A stretch of 64,000 nt of DNA, from the NCBI GenBank assembly GCA_022606425.2, contig JAHDVF020000676.1, forward strand, positions 744,001 through 808,000. The letters are read 5' to 3'. The translations under genes were made by a program, and so were the position numbers. Numbering within the stretch: the stretch's first letter is position 1; each line of letters opens with the position of its first letter. The DNA comes from Lepidostoma basale (Eukaryota > Arthropoda > Insecta > Trichoptera > Lepidostomatidae). The notes under the pieces are model-generated. The model did no database searches, was not told where the DNA came from, and was given only the letters and a program-made list of their open reading frames with translations. This document shows, piece by piece, positions 23,495 to 33,953 of the stretch.

Positions 23495-23511
23495 TTTATT
23501 TTTAATTTATT
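23495..23511 (-). terminator. Candidate poly(A) signals of eIF3g
   Basis: Two AATAAA hexamers on the minus strand (read as TTTATT on plus), about 150 bases beyond the eIF3g stop. Placement fits a short 3' UTR. Confidence 0.45.
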
Positions 23512-23659
23512 ACAAAGAACATCCATATTCCACAATACACTATTAATAAAAAAAAAGTTGATCTGTAGTAGCTTTAATACCAGTTAATTCTGCCATCCGC
23601 GAAGAATGTGTGATTGTATATATAAGTATTGTAGAAAATGCCATCTGCCATGTATCAAT

Positions 23660-26600
23660 TTAATTCTGCGTCGCAGGAGGTTTGGACCAGTCCACTCCCA
23701 GGATGAGATGGTCATATCCGTGTCCATTAAGCACCTGAATTGCTTTGGCTGCGTCGTTTCTAAACTTGAAGTGGATGTAGGCAAATCCTTTGCAGACTCC
23801 GGTATTCTATAAGTAATTGATATATTTGATGTAGTTAACAAAACAGATTTTTACTTTTATCAAGATTAATTACATATTTCGATAATTTAAACATTAACTA
23901 GCCAATGTATGCACTATGAGTTTTAGTTTCAGTACACATTATTGTATAATATTTTGTGTATATTTTCACTAGATAATGTAAGATTAACTAACCTTATAAA
24001 AGCGATTTTGAAAATTACCCCACCACACATTAACAATTCTAATGATTGAAAGCTAACTACAAGTAGCCATCAAGCCGTCTCCCTGAAGGGGTAGGCAGAA
24101 AGAATGGACTGCCACACTTTAATCGATGCGGCACTTCACCCTTCTCATTTCACCCCTGTAGGAGACGCGATGTGATGGGTTGCAAATCTCATCGCCACTA
24201 ATAGGCATCTCCTGCGCACATTTCGATCGTCCAAAGTTCACAAAATATGAATCTTATTGATCAAGGAGGATTGTGGAGTTGCAGTATTAGGTGGAATTGA
24301 AGTTAAGAAATGGACCTATTTTTTAGTAAGTTTTTTTTTAAATATGGTAACTCCAGTGTACCCCGTACATTGTGAATACTTTGACATTATTAGGTGGTAC
24401 TTTGACAAACCCCAAACTGTGAATGCATGCAACAAGTAGTTAGAGTTTTATAAATTCTTTTGTGTATGCTCATAGTTATTGCATAGATTGGTCAATTAAT
24501 TATTATTTTGTTGAGTATCTCTTTACATAATTACAGCACGATTGATGCAAATGGTACAGCTATTACATCGCACCGTGAGTGTAAAACCGACGTAAGTGCA
24601 AATATACAGTTTCGGGATATGGGAGTTTAAAGATTTCATATTGCTTGGAAAAACTGTTTTTTTAAATAAACTAATGATTTTCGGTTTATAGTAATATACC
24701 TATAAACCGAAAGTCTTTGGTTTATTTAAAAAAAAAAAGTTTTTCCAAGCAATATGAAATCTTTAATCTCCCATATCTCCAAAATGTATATTTGCACTTA
24801 CGTCGGTTTTACACTCACGGTGCGACATATATTGATTCTCATGACATGTGACGTTAGCTGATCTATCGCCATTTTATTGTCATGTGAATTCTACACCAGG
24901 CCAAAGACAGTGTGAGAATCACACTGTCAACACCGGGAATCGAACCCGGGACCTTCGGTGTGGCAGTCATAGCTGTTGCCACTCTACCACGAATATCATT
25001 GTGAATGTATACATTATGGAAATTTACACATTGTAACATATATAATAGCAAGCATTTTTCTATTGAAACATCTTGAAGACTCCTTCCCTTTCCTAATTAA
25101 ACATTAACCCGTATCAGACACTAGCTTTTGGATCTTTTGTATACGAAATTTAATTTAAAAAAGGGAGTGTATGTTACTCGCTACATTGGTAAAATTCAAC
25201 TGACAAAGCATTTACGCGCAGATTCCAAAGATAACAAGATTCAACATGGTTCATCACGTCACCTCATATGTGCCATACGACCGCAGCGACAAAGTTCTGT
25301 TGTCACATCAGAGATGACTTAGGTCCGTTAAGGGTTAAACTTGTAAATGTAATCTACAACTCTTAAGGTTCATGACACACATTGATGTAGAGAGCTCCTA
25401 CCTTTTCTTTGGCCAAGTACAATTTATGCACAGGACCGAAAGCCTTGACAAGATCCTCAAGATCAGCCTCCACAGTAGAGTCTGAGAGGTTAGAGATACG
25501 GATGGCAGCGGTATCGTCCCTTCGCATTTGACCTGAGCCGCCGGCATCCCGGCGAGCTCCTTCTCTGAGGAAGGGGGCCACATACTTGCCACCCGCACCA
25601 CCACCGCCTCCTGCTCCTCCTGGCCCCTTACTAGGGTCAGCAGCCCCTCCACCCACACCTGGAAATGAATTGATTATTATAAATTTATACAATATATCTA
25701 AATGGAAAGATTACCTGACTTAAAACATAACTTTTTAATGAAAATTTGAACAAATACGAATGAAAAATAAAAATAAATTATAATGCCTTAGAAAGGCGAA
25801 ATTCTCATTAACCATATATAATAAAACTTTTAGAAATGAAATGTTTTCATTCATATTAATTAGGTATTTACATCCAATAATTTAAATGTAATAGATTGAG
25901 TTAATAAAATATAAAGTAAATAACTCTTCAAATCAACCATACTTTTATCGTTCATTTGTCTATTGCAATTGAATAGCTTGTCTATTGAATTGAATAGCTT
26001 ATCTACCAATTATGCAGAATTTGTACAATCTTTTAAACCCCTCAAAAAGTATGACTTACTCAAATCGGGCTTAGCTGAGGCCAAGTATTTGAATGGACAG
26101 GTGACGGTCCAGTGCTCTCCTTGGCAATTACGGCACTTGAATAAAGCATTATTGGGGTGTGCTTTCAGGGCATCGAGATCACTCTCCTCTGGCCGAGTAC
26201 TTTCCTCTCGGGAGGTTATGAACTGCATGAATACATCTTCAGCTACTAGTGTCGTAGCTGGGTTGGGCCCTGGCTTGTCACTGGAAGAGTCTCCAAATTT
26301 AGGGAGATTTTTACGTTTGGCGATCGTCTGTAAATTTAATATTAAAATGTAAATATCACTATTTGTAAAAATCAACAAACACAGTAATCCCTCTCTATAA
26401 CGATAATCTCTCTTTAACGATGAAATGAATGCGGGTTGTTTGGTTATGGTAGTATTTGTTCTTTCTCTGTAACAATATTGCTCTCTCTAATAAAGATGTT
26501 ATTTCAGTCGTTCAAGTGCCCCTTCTGTCTTGATTATAAAGCGGCAGAGCGCCAGCACTCCCCGAGTAGGTGATGCTGACACCCTAAGGTAGGGTATTTC

Positions 26601-27519
26601 CCGGCATGTTTTGTTTCCAGCTTAACGAATGTCTAGCAACCCCCACCTATTTATTATATTATTGTCTATAAATAAATCAATATCTACATAAAAAACTGCT
26701 TTTTCAGATTAAATGTACAGCAGACCCTCTCTTAACCGGCCTTGACGGGACCGTTCCAGGGACGGATAACAAAAAAGCCGGTTAAAGAGAAGGTAGTGAA
26801 AACACATTTAAATAAACACTTTCGCAAGGAAGAAAAAAAAAACACAATTTTTTCAAAACACTAAGAAAACAGAACTTTTATTCTGTATTAGAAACTTGCA
26901 TATTAAAAATTAACATTTCACAAACTGTAAAAAATATGTACAGGAAAAAGCCCCACATCACTCCAATTTTTTTTAAAAGTAGGCCTAGAAGAGCCCGCCT
27001 AAAGCGGTGGGACGGTTAATGCGGCGCTGGTTAAGAGAGCGTCTACTGTATATGATATTATTGAAATGAGGTTCGCAACCCATCACACCGCGTCTCCCGC
27101 AGGGGCAAAAAGAGAAGGATGAAGTGCCACATTGGTTAAAGTGTGGCAGTCCATTTTTTCTGCCTACCCCTTCGGGGAGACGGCATGATGGTTATTTAGT
27201 TAATATTATTGAAAATAAATATTTACATCAACCATACTATAAAGATGTGGTCACACACATATAAAATAATATTTTCAACTTAACTACATTAGTAAATCAT
27301 TTAATGACAAAACTTAATATTGAATGTTACCTTGGATACGATCCTCTTCTCTATCTTGTATGTACGAACAATCTTGACTTTCTTGTCATTGTCGTTAATC
27401 TTATATTCGGTGACAATCTTGAGGCCATTTTCCTGAACTTCTGTAGGCGCAGGAAGTGCACCCTGATCTAATTCCACTTCATCCGCCCAGGAAGGCTTAC
27501 TATCATCAGCGGCCGGCAT
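23660..27519 (-). CDS. eIF3g: Eukaryotic translation initiation factor 3 subunit G
   Basis: eIF3g is an RNA-binding subunit of the eIF3 complex that acts in mRNA scanning and reinitiation in the cytoplasm. Exons: 27331-27519, 26060-26327, 25402-25658, 23660-23806; phases join and give 286 residues, the usual size. The N-terminus [16 protein letters not shown] is typical of the family. A CCHC-like knuckle with spacing C-x2-C-x3-H-x4-C lies at residues 128-140 ([13 protein letters not shown]). A Gly-rich linker with [14 protein letters not shown] follows. The C-terminal RRM starts at IRISNLS and carries the RNP-1-like motif CKGFAYIHF at the start of the last exon, ending near [13 protein letters not shown]. 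Two reverse-strand AATAAA motifs (23495-23500 and 23506-23511) are candidate poly(A) signals. The intron between exons 1 and 2 holds a pogo-like MITE and a LINE-tail SINE. Confidence 0.96.
24060..24245 (-). repeat. SINE-like element with LINE-A tail, copy 1
   Basis: The minus strand has a unique body with CATCACATCGCGTCTCC, then TTAAAGTGTGGCAGTCC and the LINE-A 3' end. Two more copies (27065-27190 plus, 63150-63330 minus) have the same body, so this is a family of its own that shares its 3' end with LINE-A. Confidence 0.7.
24484..25002 (-). repeat. tRNA-derived SINE, family 2, split by a foldback MITE
   Basis: The minus strand starts near 25000 with GTGGTAGAGTGGCAACAGC (box A) and GGTTCGATTCCCGG (box B), then CACACTGTCTTTGGCCTGG. 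The tail is interrupted at 24568-24825 by a MITE and resumes with TGCTGTAATTATGTAAAGAG. The uninterrupted sister is at 49268-49497. Confidence 0.85.
24568..24825. mobile_element. Foldback MITE with about 120-bp arms
   Basis: TCGCACCGTGAGTGTAAAAC at the left is matched in inverse at the right, and the arms pair almost completely through ATTTCATATTGCTTGGAAAA. Loop of only a few dozen bases. It is inserted in the tail of a tRNA-SINE. Confidence 0.85.
26718..27048. mobile_element. pogo/Tigger-like MITE
   Basis: The ends CAGCAGACCCTCTCTTAACCGG and, inverted, CAGTAGACGCTCTCTTAACC are flanked by TA. The pattern CAGTxGACxCTCTCTTAACC is of the pogo/Tigger type. 331 bases, inside an eIF3g intron. A similar decayed sequence (TCCCTCTCTATAACGATAA) lies at 26385-26520. 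Confidence 0.75.
27065..27190 (+). repeat. SINE-like element with LINE-A tail, copy 2
   Basis: GTTCGCAACCCATCACACCG, AGAGAAGGATGAAGTGCC, TTAAAGTGTGGCAGTCCAT, then CCCCTTCGGGGAGACGGC and ATGATGGTTA. Same structure as 24060-24245 and 63150-63330. Confidence 0.75.
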
Positions 27520-28296
27520 CTAACATTGTAAAAAAAACATATTGTTGATATAAAGGAGCAAAATATATTCCTTGGATATCAGAGATACCAGATGTTTGAA
27601 TTACATTTACATATTGCTTCAAAATCTGTGATTAGAGTTTAGTTAATTTTTTATGGGAGAAAAGAAAACCATTCTTTGACTTAATTTTAAACATGTTTAA
27701 TTCAAGTGTGTATAATTTAAATACAAAAATTAATACAAAATACATATTGGACTAGAAAAACATTAAAGTACATAAACACATATAAATTATTCTACTAAGA
27801 AAAATACAGTACACACTCAATTTGTAAAATACAATAAAAATCAAAGGAGAAACATTCAATATGAAAATATTGAAACATCACAATTTTTAGTAAATTGTAA
27901 AAAAAAATATTTGGCAAAATTTATATATATATACAATAGCTAATTTCATCAAAAGGCAAGGGGAAACCACTCTGGATTTCATTCCCTAGGTCATTGAAGA
28001 AGAATTAAGCTATAGCCTTGAGTTCCACCCAACTCTTGAGTAGCTGCTTGGGACAGAGATGCCTACTCTCAAGTGATGGTTAACTTTGGGGGAACCTGAC
28101 ATGACACTGGGAGAAGAGAAGAATGGTATGTATAATTTTGTATGATTGATGCATGTATTATATATAAACTTGTTTTGTCTTTGACCTCTAATTATCATAT
28201 ATTAAGATACATAAGACTACTATTTGTTCTTTAAATGTAATAGAACAAAACATTATAAGCACTAATTAATATACATCAGTTCAATTAAACATTTCA
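27520..28296. other. Intergenic: eIF3g promoter side and TMEM43 3' flank
   Basis: AT-rich. Must contain the eIF3g transcription start (within the first 150 bases or so) and the TMEM43 3' UTR. No repeat or ORF of interest was seen. Confidence 0.45.
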
Positions 28297-29442
28297 TTAT
28301 TTTTGTGTGTCACGGTTATGGGTATTATTTCGGGATGTGTTCGTGAAGTAAAACAAAGGCAATAAGGCCAGAGTTAAGAGTGTTATTGACAGCATGGGCG
28401 AGTAGACTATCCAGGCAAGAGAGGCAATGAAGAGGGTTGCACACGTCGCCAGAGTGATGTTAGTGAAGAGGCGGCCACGCGTTCGCACACGAGAAGACAC
28501 CCATCGGCAGCTCATGAGCAGGGAAAACCAGTCAGGGTGGAGGCTCATAGCTGCGGCAAACATTTGAAACCATCCAACAGCACGATACCTCCAAGCTGTC
28601 CACCCGGCATCGCGATACTCCAATCTAATCATTTCCGAAGCCGGATGCTTTCCTTTTCGTAACAAAATGAGTGCTTCTTGTGTAACTGCGGTGTAATAGG
28701 GCTGAATTATTCCGTGTTGGAGGTGACCCAAGACAGAGTATTCGTCATCTTGTCTGCCAGCGTAGGAAAATACAATCCGCAAATCTCCTATTTCATGCAC
28801 CAGAGGATCCACACCATGGTAATACATTCCTGAGTGGAGTTTAATATCGTGTCTTTCTGGACGTTCGTCGGATGTTATGTCGTAATAATCAGAAAATTTT
28901 GTTTTGATTTCTCTCCCTAAAAATACTGATCCGATTTTAACATTTTCAGCTATGTAGGTTTGGCCAGACATGGGCATTTCTTTTGGATTATGGTGTCCTG
29001 ATGAGATGTAAAATAAGCTAGAGTCCACAACAAAGTCCCTCCAATCCTGATGGTAAGCATATGTATTGATGTCCGGGCTGGAATCCAATGTGTCACCAAA
29101 TTTATCTTTCTCTCTAGCCTCTTCGATCCACTGATACATCTGTACTCGCTTTTTTAATTTTACGGACATAACTTGGATGTTATAATCGGGTTCTGTTAGT
29201 GGTTCCATTATATCTATAGGTCCCGTGAAGTGCACGAGTTTCCCTTCATAGTCTGATTTAGAAAGAGGATTAAAGGGATCGATTGTAACCACTTGATTCG
29301 TAGCTTCTTCCAAAGTTTGTATATTAAGAATTGCTTGCCCTTCATTCCAAAACAGAAGGTAAGTCACAGCTAGAAAGAGCACTCCACTGAATAAAGTAGT
29401 CAGCCAGGTGGCTTTGAACTGTTCTAGAACCGTATTGGTCAT
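28297..29442 (-). CDS. TMEM43: TMEM43 / LUMA homologue, intronless
   Basis: TMEM43 is a membrane protein of the inner nuclear envelope and ER in animals. The single open frame codes for 381 residues (human about 400). It has an N-terminal hydrophobic segment at about residues 13-35 (TTLFSGVLFLAVTYLLFW), the family stretch FWNEGQA, a long lumenal domain with VDPFNPLSKSDYEGKLVHFTG-like sequence (here TIDPFNPLSKSDYEGKLVHF), WRDFVVDSSLF and YHGVDPLVHEIGDLRI, and a cluster of C-terminal hydrophobic segments at about residues 285-370. The ATG at 29440-29442 begins MTNTVLEQFKATW. The coding region has no intron, unlike the neighbouring multi-exon genes; an untranslated 5' exon could exist. It reads in the same direction as eIF3g, whose start lies about 780 bases away. 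Confidence 0.93.
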   Translation of the reverse strand: MTNTVLEQFKATWLTTLFSGVLFLAVTYLLFWNEGQAILNIQTLEEATNQVVTIDPFNPLSKSDYEGKLVHFTGPIDIMEPLTEPDYNIQVMSVKLKKRVQMYQWIEEAREKDKFGDTLDSSPDINTYAYHQDWRDFVVDSSLFYISSGHHNPKEMPMSGQTYIAENVKIGSVFLGREIKTKFSDYYDITSDERPERHDIKLHSGMYYHGVDPLVHEIGDLRIVFSYAGRQDDEYSVLGHLQHGIIQPYYTAVTQEALILLRKGKHPASEMIRLEYRDAGWTAWRYRAVGWFQMFAAAMSLHPDWFSLLMSCRWVSSRVRTRGRLFTNITLATCATLFIASLAWIVYSPMLSITLLTLALLPLFYFTNTSRNNTHNRDTQK

Positions 29443-31125
29443 TTCACCAAGAATTCGTCAACTAAATTTTCATCCCTGCGACGATCAGCTTTAACTGAAA
29501 TAAACGGGTGTCGATGTAGGGACCCTTATTAAACCAAGCACTCAAAACGTGCGTGCAAAAATAATATTTATACAATTACAATTATCATTAGTAGTGACGT
29601 TTCGGGACGACAGATTTTGGCAAGTAGGAAAACAGGGACACGAAGAAATTCATCAATACTCACATTTTAATCATATAATTTGTCGCTGAATAATGCAGAA
29701 ATTATTCGACTGATTAAATTCAAAGTACAAATAGAATAACTGAAAGCTCGGCGATACCCCGCGAGCAGCACAAATTGAAGGAAAGAGGTTAGATTTTGAG
29801 AAAATGGCGGACACATGAGAGGCTAGATGAAATTTAAAATATCCCTCGAATATCAAGTAAGTAGGTACTTTTTAAAAAACAAAACTAATATTTATATCAA
29901 AAATTTATATTGATTTAAAAAAATAGTTTTTTTAATCTTTAACAAAATTAATAATTTTGGATTCGATTTCATCATTTTGTATTGCATTATAATTTTTATT
30001 TAATCATTCATTTTTCTTTTAAAAATTCTAATTTATTGTTCATTTCAATACCATATATTTTTTATAAGGACGATTAGTCTCTATTTCAAATGTATTTTGC
30101 CATGTCGATTGTGCTTTATTTTAAATGCATTAGTAATTTGTTCGGGTTTGTCAATTTCACATATTCAAAATGTATTGTGGGCTTTCATGATGATAAATAA
30201 GCGATTAAATAAATCTTGAATAAAGTACATAAATTCTTCATTCTTATATGGATTCGCGCCCAAAATTAGATCTTCTTATATTGTATATTTTATGGAGTTG
30301 CCCTGTTAATTTTTTTAATATCTTCTACCATCGACCTTCAAAGGGGAATCGATTTTTAAATTTTAATTTATAATGTCCCCCCTCCCCAAGCAATTTCGAA
30401 ACATTCACTCGCTGGATACTTGCCACACATTTGAAATTACTAATTTAGAGCAAGATTATGTTCTTTCCGGATTGAACACATTTACCAAACAAATGAATAA
30501 AAATAGTTTTACAATTTAAAATATTTTACATAATGCCACTCGATGGATATATTGGATATATAGATATATATGCTAATATATTGGTCACTTTGTATATAAC
30601 TATATTTAGAAGAATACTTTAATATGGATGAATAGCTTTAATTCAATAATAATAAAAAATGCGGCCTCAGTCTAATCTATCATAAAAAGTATATAGTCAA
30701 GAGGAATTCAAAACAAAAATGTTCTACAAAATTTTATTTATTTTCAATAAAACACATAATTTTTTTTTTCAATAAAACATAATTTTACATAACCGTGTAA
30801 TTTAAACTTGATGCAGTCATATGTAACAAAATATGACTAATTATTTAATAATTGTTAATTAACGTGTTAACAGGCAACATAACAACAAGGAATGTTGAAT
30901 GAATCAGCAATTAAAATTAATATTGTTAGTTAAATATATTATTTCTAATTAAGTAATGGGCAGATCTTGATCTTACAGATCTATGACTACATCATTCAAT
31001 AGTTACTAAGGCAGATAAGCATTTTGCTAAATTATTATAATTCACAACAACAGAGTTTCAAGTTGTAAATATACATCACACAATATAAAAATTCATATAA
31101 AATTTATTAAATAAAGGAATAACAA
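29443..31125. other. Intergenic: TMEM43 5' flank and FAD synthase 3' flank
   Basis: 29443-29860 is the likely TMEM43 promoter region, with moderately GC-rich patches around 29750. 29870-31100 is very AT-rich with simple A/T runs and TATATA stretches. Nothing coding was recognised. Confidence 0.45.
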
Positions 31126-33596
31126 TTAACATTTTCGATTTCTTCCATTACGCTCCAGAGCACCATCGCTTAGCAAATATGCTGGCTTATAAAATATAGA
31201 GCCATTTGATGTTTCCTTAAGTGATGGATTAGGAATTGTGTTGTCTCTGTTCCCAATTGAAGTGTATCTTAAATAATGTAAAACATAATTAAAAAACACA
31301 ATGTAAATTAGTATTTATAATAATATTAATATATTTTTAAATCATCTTACCCAATATCATAAAGATTGCAATAAGGTACTTGTCTCTCCAAAAGGTAGCT
31401 CCATATTTGATGATATGACCATTTTAAAAGGGGACTTACTCTCATAATTTGAGGCCAGTCAGAATCAGTCATCTAAAAACACATCTTTTCAGTTTGGGAA
31501 ATATAAATATTTACAGAAAACATTTAAAAAATAAAAACAGATTAAAAAAAATATGCCGTAAAAGTGAAACTTCTCAGCTCTTGGGGAAAGTGCAAAAAAT
31601 TAATGCATTGCTTTCTTTCCAATTTGTTTACAATTATTACATGTTTTTATTATTAGGAAATTGTTATGTATTACAGAATTAAATTCAGAAAACTATATTG
31701 TGTTAATCGCTGACAGTAGAGACAATTTGCAAGTCTTAGTGTTAAGGATGTATGAAGCATGCAAAAAGAGTGACCTGGTGATGAATGTGTCTAAATCTAA
31801 AGTGATGGTTTTCGAGAAAGAATAATGTATGACGATTTGTGATATAAGTGCGATGGGCGAGAAATTGGAGCAAGTTACCGAATTTACGTATCTGGGAAGC
31901 ATGTTTACAAGAGATGGAAAAATGGAGAAAGACATCGAAAGAAGGGTTGGTGCTGGGAATAAAATAAATGGCGCACTCAAAGTCATTACTGCAAATATAA
32001 ATATATCCACAGAAGCAAAAATGGCAGTACACAATGGAGTTCTAGTGCCAACCCTCATGTATGGAAGTGAAGCTTGGAGGTGGCAAAAGAAGGATGAAAG
32101 CAGGATAAACGCCGTAGAAATGAGATCACTAAGAAGAATGTGCGGGAAAACGTTGTATGATAGAATACCGAACGATGAAATAAGAGAGAAATGTAAGGCA
32201 GATGACTGCATCATGGATAAAATTAAAAAAGGATCCCTGAGATGGTTTGGACATATGGAACGAATGGATGAGAGAAGAATGGTTAAAAAGTTGTACACAA
32301 GCAGCGTGAGTGGAAAAAGAAGCCGAGGACGACCGAGGAAAACATGGCATGACCAAATTAATCAATCACTAAAAGGCGTCCACATTCGAAGTCGGAATAA
32401 TCGACGTGCGTGCATGGTACGATGTATGAATGTAGAGGAAGCCCGAGAGGTATGCCAGGACAGAGCATTGTGGTGATCCATCCTCTCTGCCTACCCCTCC
32501 GGAGAAATGGCGTGATGGTTAGTTAGTTAACTATATTTATTTTTTCTTAAATAATTATGTAAAATTTCACATTAAATATTTATGAAAGGTGGTTATTAAC
32601 CCATCGGCTTGTTCAACATCTGGACCGGGCAATTTGTTTCAATACAAAGTAGGAACAAATAAGAAAAACATCTCGTAAGCTAATGGGTTAATCTTAAGTA
32701 AAAGTGCAAACAAATAATGTGAATTGTTTAAATAATAAAAACATACCTTCTTACGAAGCATATAATTTGTGGTGATATTTATAAATAAACGAAAACACTT
32801 AATATTTTGTTTTTAAATCTTTATAATCTCAACATTTTTAGAATAAAATGTGCGAAAACTCCAAGATATTCTTGTCAAAAAAACACTTATATTATATTTT
32901 ACTTCATTTATCTAGTTTTAAAACCCTTCTTGAAGAGTGTAAAATAATATGTAATTTTTAATTTACATGAAAAAATTAAAATTTTGTGTTTTCATTTATT
33001 TAAATAAAATAATAAAAAAATCAATAAGAAACTTACTTCGAAGAAATTGAGGTTTTCGCTATATGGATCTGTTTTTCTATTTCCCATTAAGCATGCTTTT
33101 ATGTCAATACTATCCTGCAATATTCTCTGTAGAGCTGCTTTTATATTTCCCTTAATTACAATCATGTTTATATCATATCTTTTTTCGACTTCACGAATAA
33201 AACTTTCAAGTTCTGAGAAAGGTTTGTCCGGTTGAATGTAATAAAATCTTAATAATTTAACATCATTTTTGTTTTTTGATATTCGTTGTAATACATTTAT
33301 AGTTATATCTAACAATACTGTGCAATCTTTTCCACCATTAAATGACAAAAATACTTCTGAAATATTGTATTTTTGGAAACACTGTTCGAGCACCTGAAAA
33401 TACAAATGTGATGATTTTTAGCATGTAAAGAATTGTAAATCCAAGAAAAGTATAATGGAGAATTTTCAATTTATATCACTACCACAATGTAAAGTATATT
33501 TATAAACTTGTGTACATTATATTTATAAAATAAAATCCCATTCCAACAAACCTCTTCAGACTCTTGTAAAACATCTGTATAGCTGATAATATCCAT
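31126..33596 (-). CDS. FLAD1: FAD synthase (FMN adenylyltransferase), short form
   Basis: The enzyme transfers AMP from ATP to FMN to make FAD. Exons: 33552-33596, 33037-33393, 31351-31472, 31126-31267; phases join to give 221 residues. The PAPS-reductase-like nucleotide-binding loop is SFNGGKDCT (residues 32-40). FYYIQPDKPFSELESF follows. The family substrate motif is GNRKTDPYSENL in exon 2, then DWPQIMRVSPLLKWSYHQIW and YTSIGNRDNT. The last residues include KPAYLLSDGALERNGR, as in other FAD synthases. The molybdopterin-binding-like N-terminal domain of vertebrate FLAD1 is absent, as I expect for short insect forms. The acceptor of the last exon (TTTAAG) is weak in pyrimidines but fits phase and homology. 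A 5'-truncated LINE-A copy sits in the second intron. The gene starts only about 360 bases from the 3' end of TRM5. Confidence 0.92.
31690..32527 (+). mobile_element. LINE-A, longest copy, 5' truncated
   Basis: A first frame reads part of the reverse transcriptase (VLIADSRDNLQVLVLRMYE, NVSKSKVMVFEK). From 31829 a 215-codon frame reads FTYLGSMFTRDGKMEKDIER, MYGSEAWRWQKKDE, GSLRWFGHMERMDERRM and RSRGRPRKTWHDQINQ, followed by the CCCTCCGGAGAAATGGCGTG end and GTTAG tail. It lies in the FAD synthase intron, opposite to the gene. Confidence 0.88.
32600..32687. mobile_element. TTAA-flanked mini-MITE T2, copy 2
   Basis: 88 bases between TTAA at 32596-32599 and 32688-32691; ends CCCATCGGCTTG and TAAGCTAATGGG are inverted. 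Internal CAATTTGTTTCAATACAAAG matches the first copy (15680-15765) in inverse orientation. Confidence 0.75.
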
Positions 33597-33953
33597 TATT
33601 AAAATATAATTTCTATATGAATCACAGTTGAAAAATACTTTAAAGGAGCATATTCTGGTTAGTTAGTAATATTCTGGCTTCACACATAGTAATTTGTGTA
33701 CCTGTAATAATATATATTTTTTATGAAATATATATACAGGTATATGCACATATTATGATTATTTGAAATTGGGTTATCAATAAAATATAAACCATTTATA
33801 TTAAACATTTCAGAAAGCGAAAAATATATGCTCTAAAATAAAAATGTATAATGAAACTACAAAATATTTTAAAGTTAAATCATAACTTTTATTTTATTTC
33901 CTGCCGGTAACTGTTTTTACACTTTATAAATATATCACTTTATATACAGAATT
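33597..33953. promoter_or_regulatory. Short spacer between TRM5 stop and FAD synthase start
   Basis: 357 bases, very AT-rich with TATATA runs around 33700-33740. It must hold the FAD synthase start region and the TRM5 3' UTR, since both are read leftward. No defined element could be picked. Confidence 0.35.

Noticed and set aside
24940..25002. tRNA gene (GGTTCGATTCC)
   Set aside because: Part of SINE family 2, repeated at 49440-49497 with the same downstream body.
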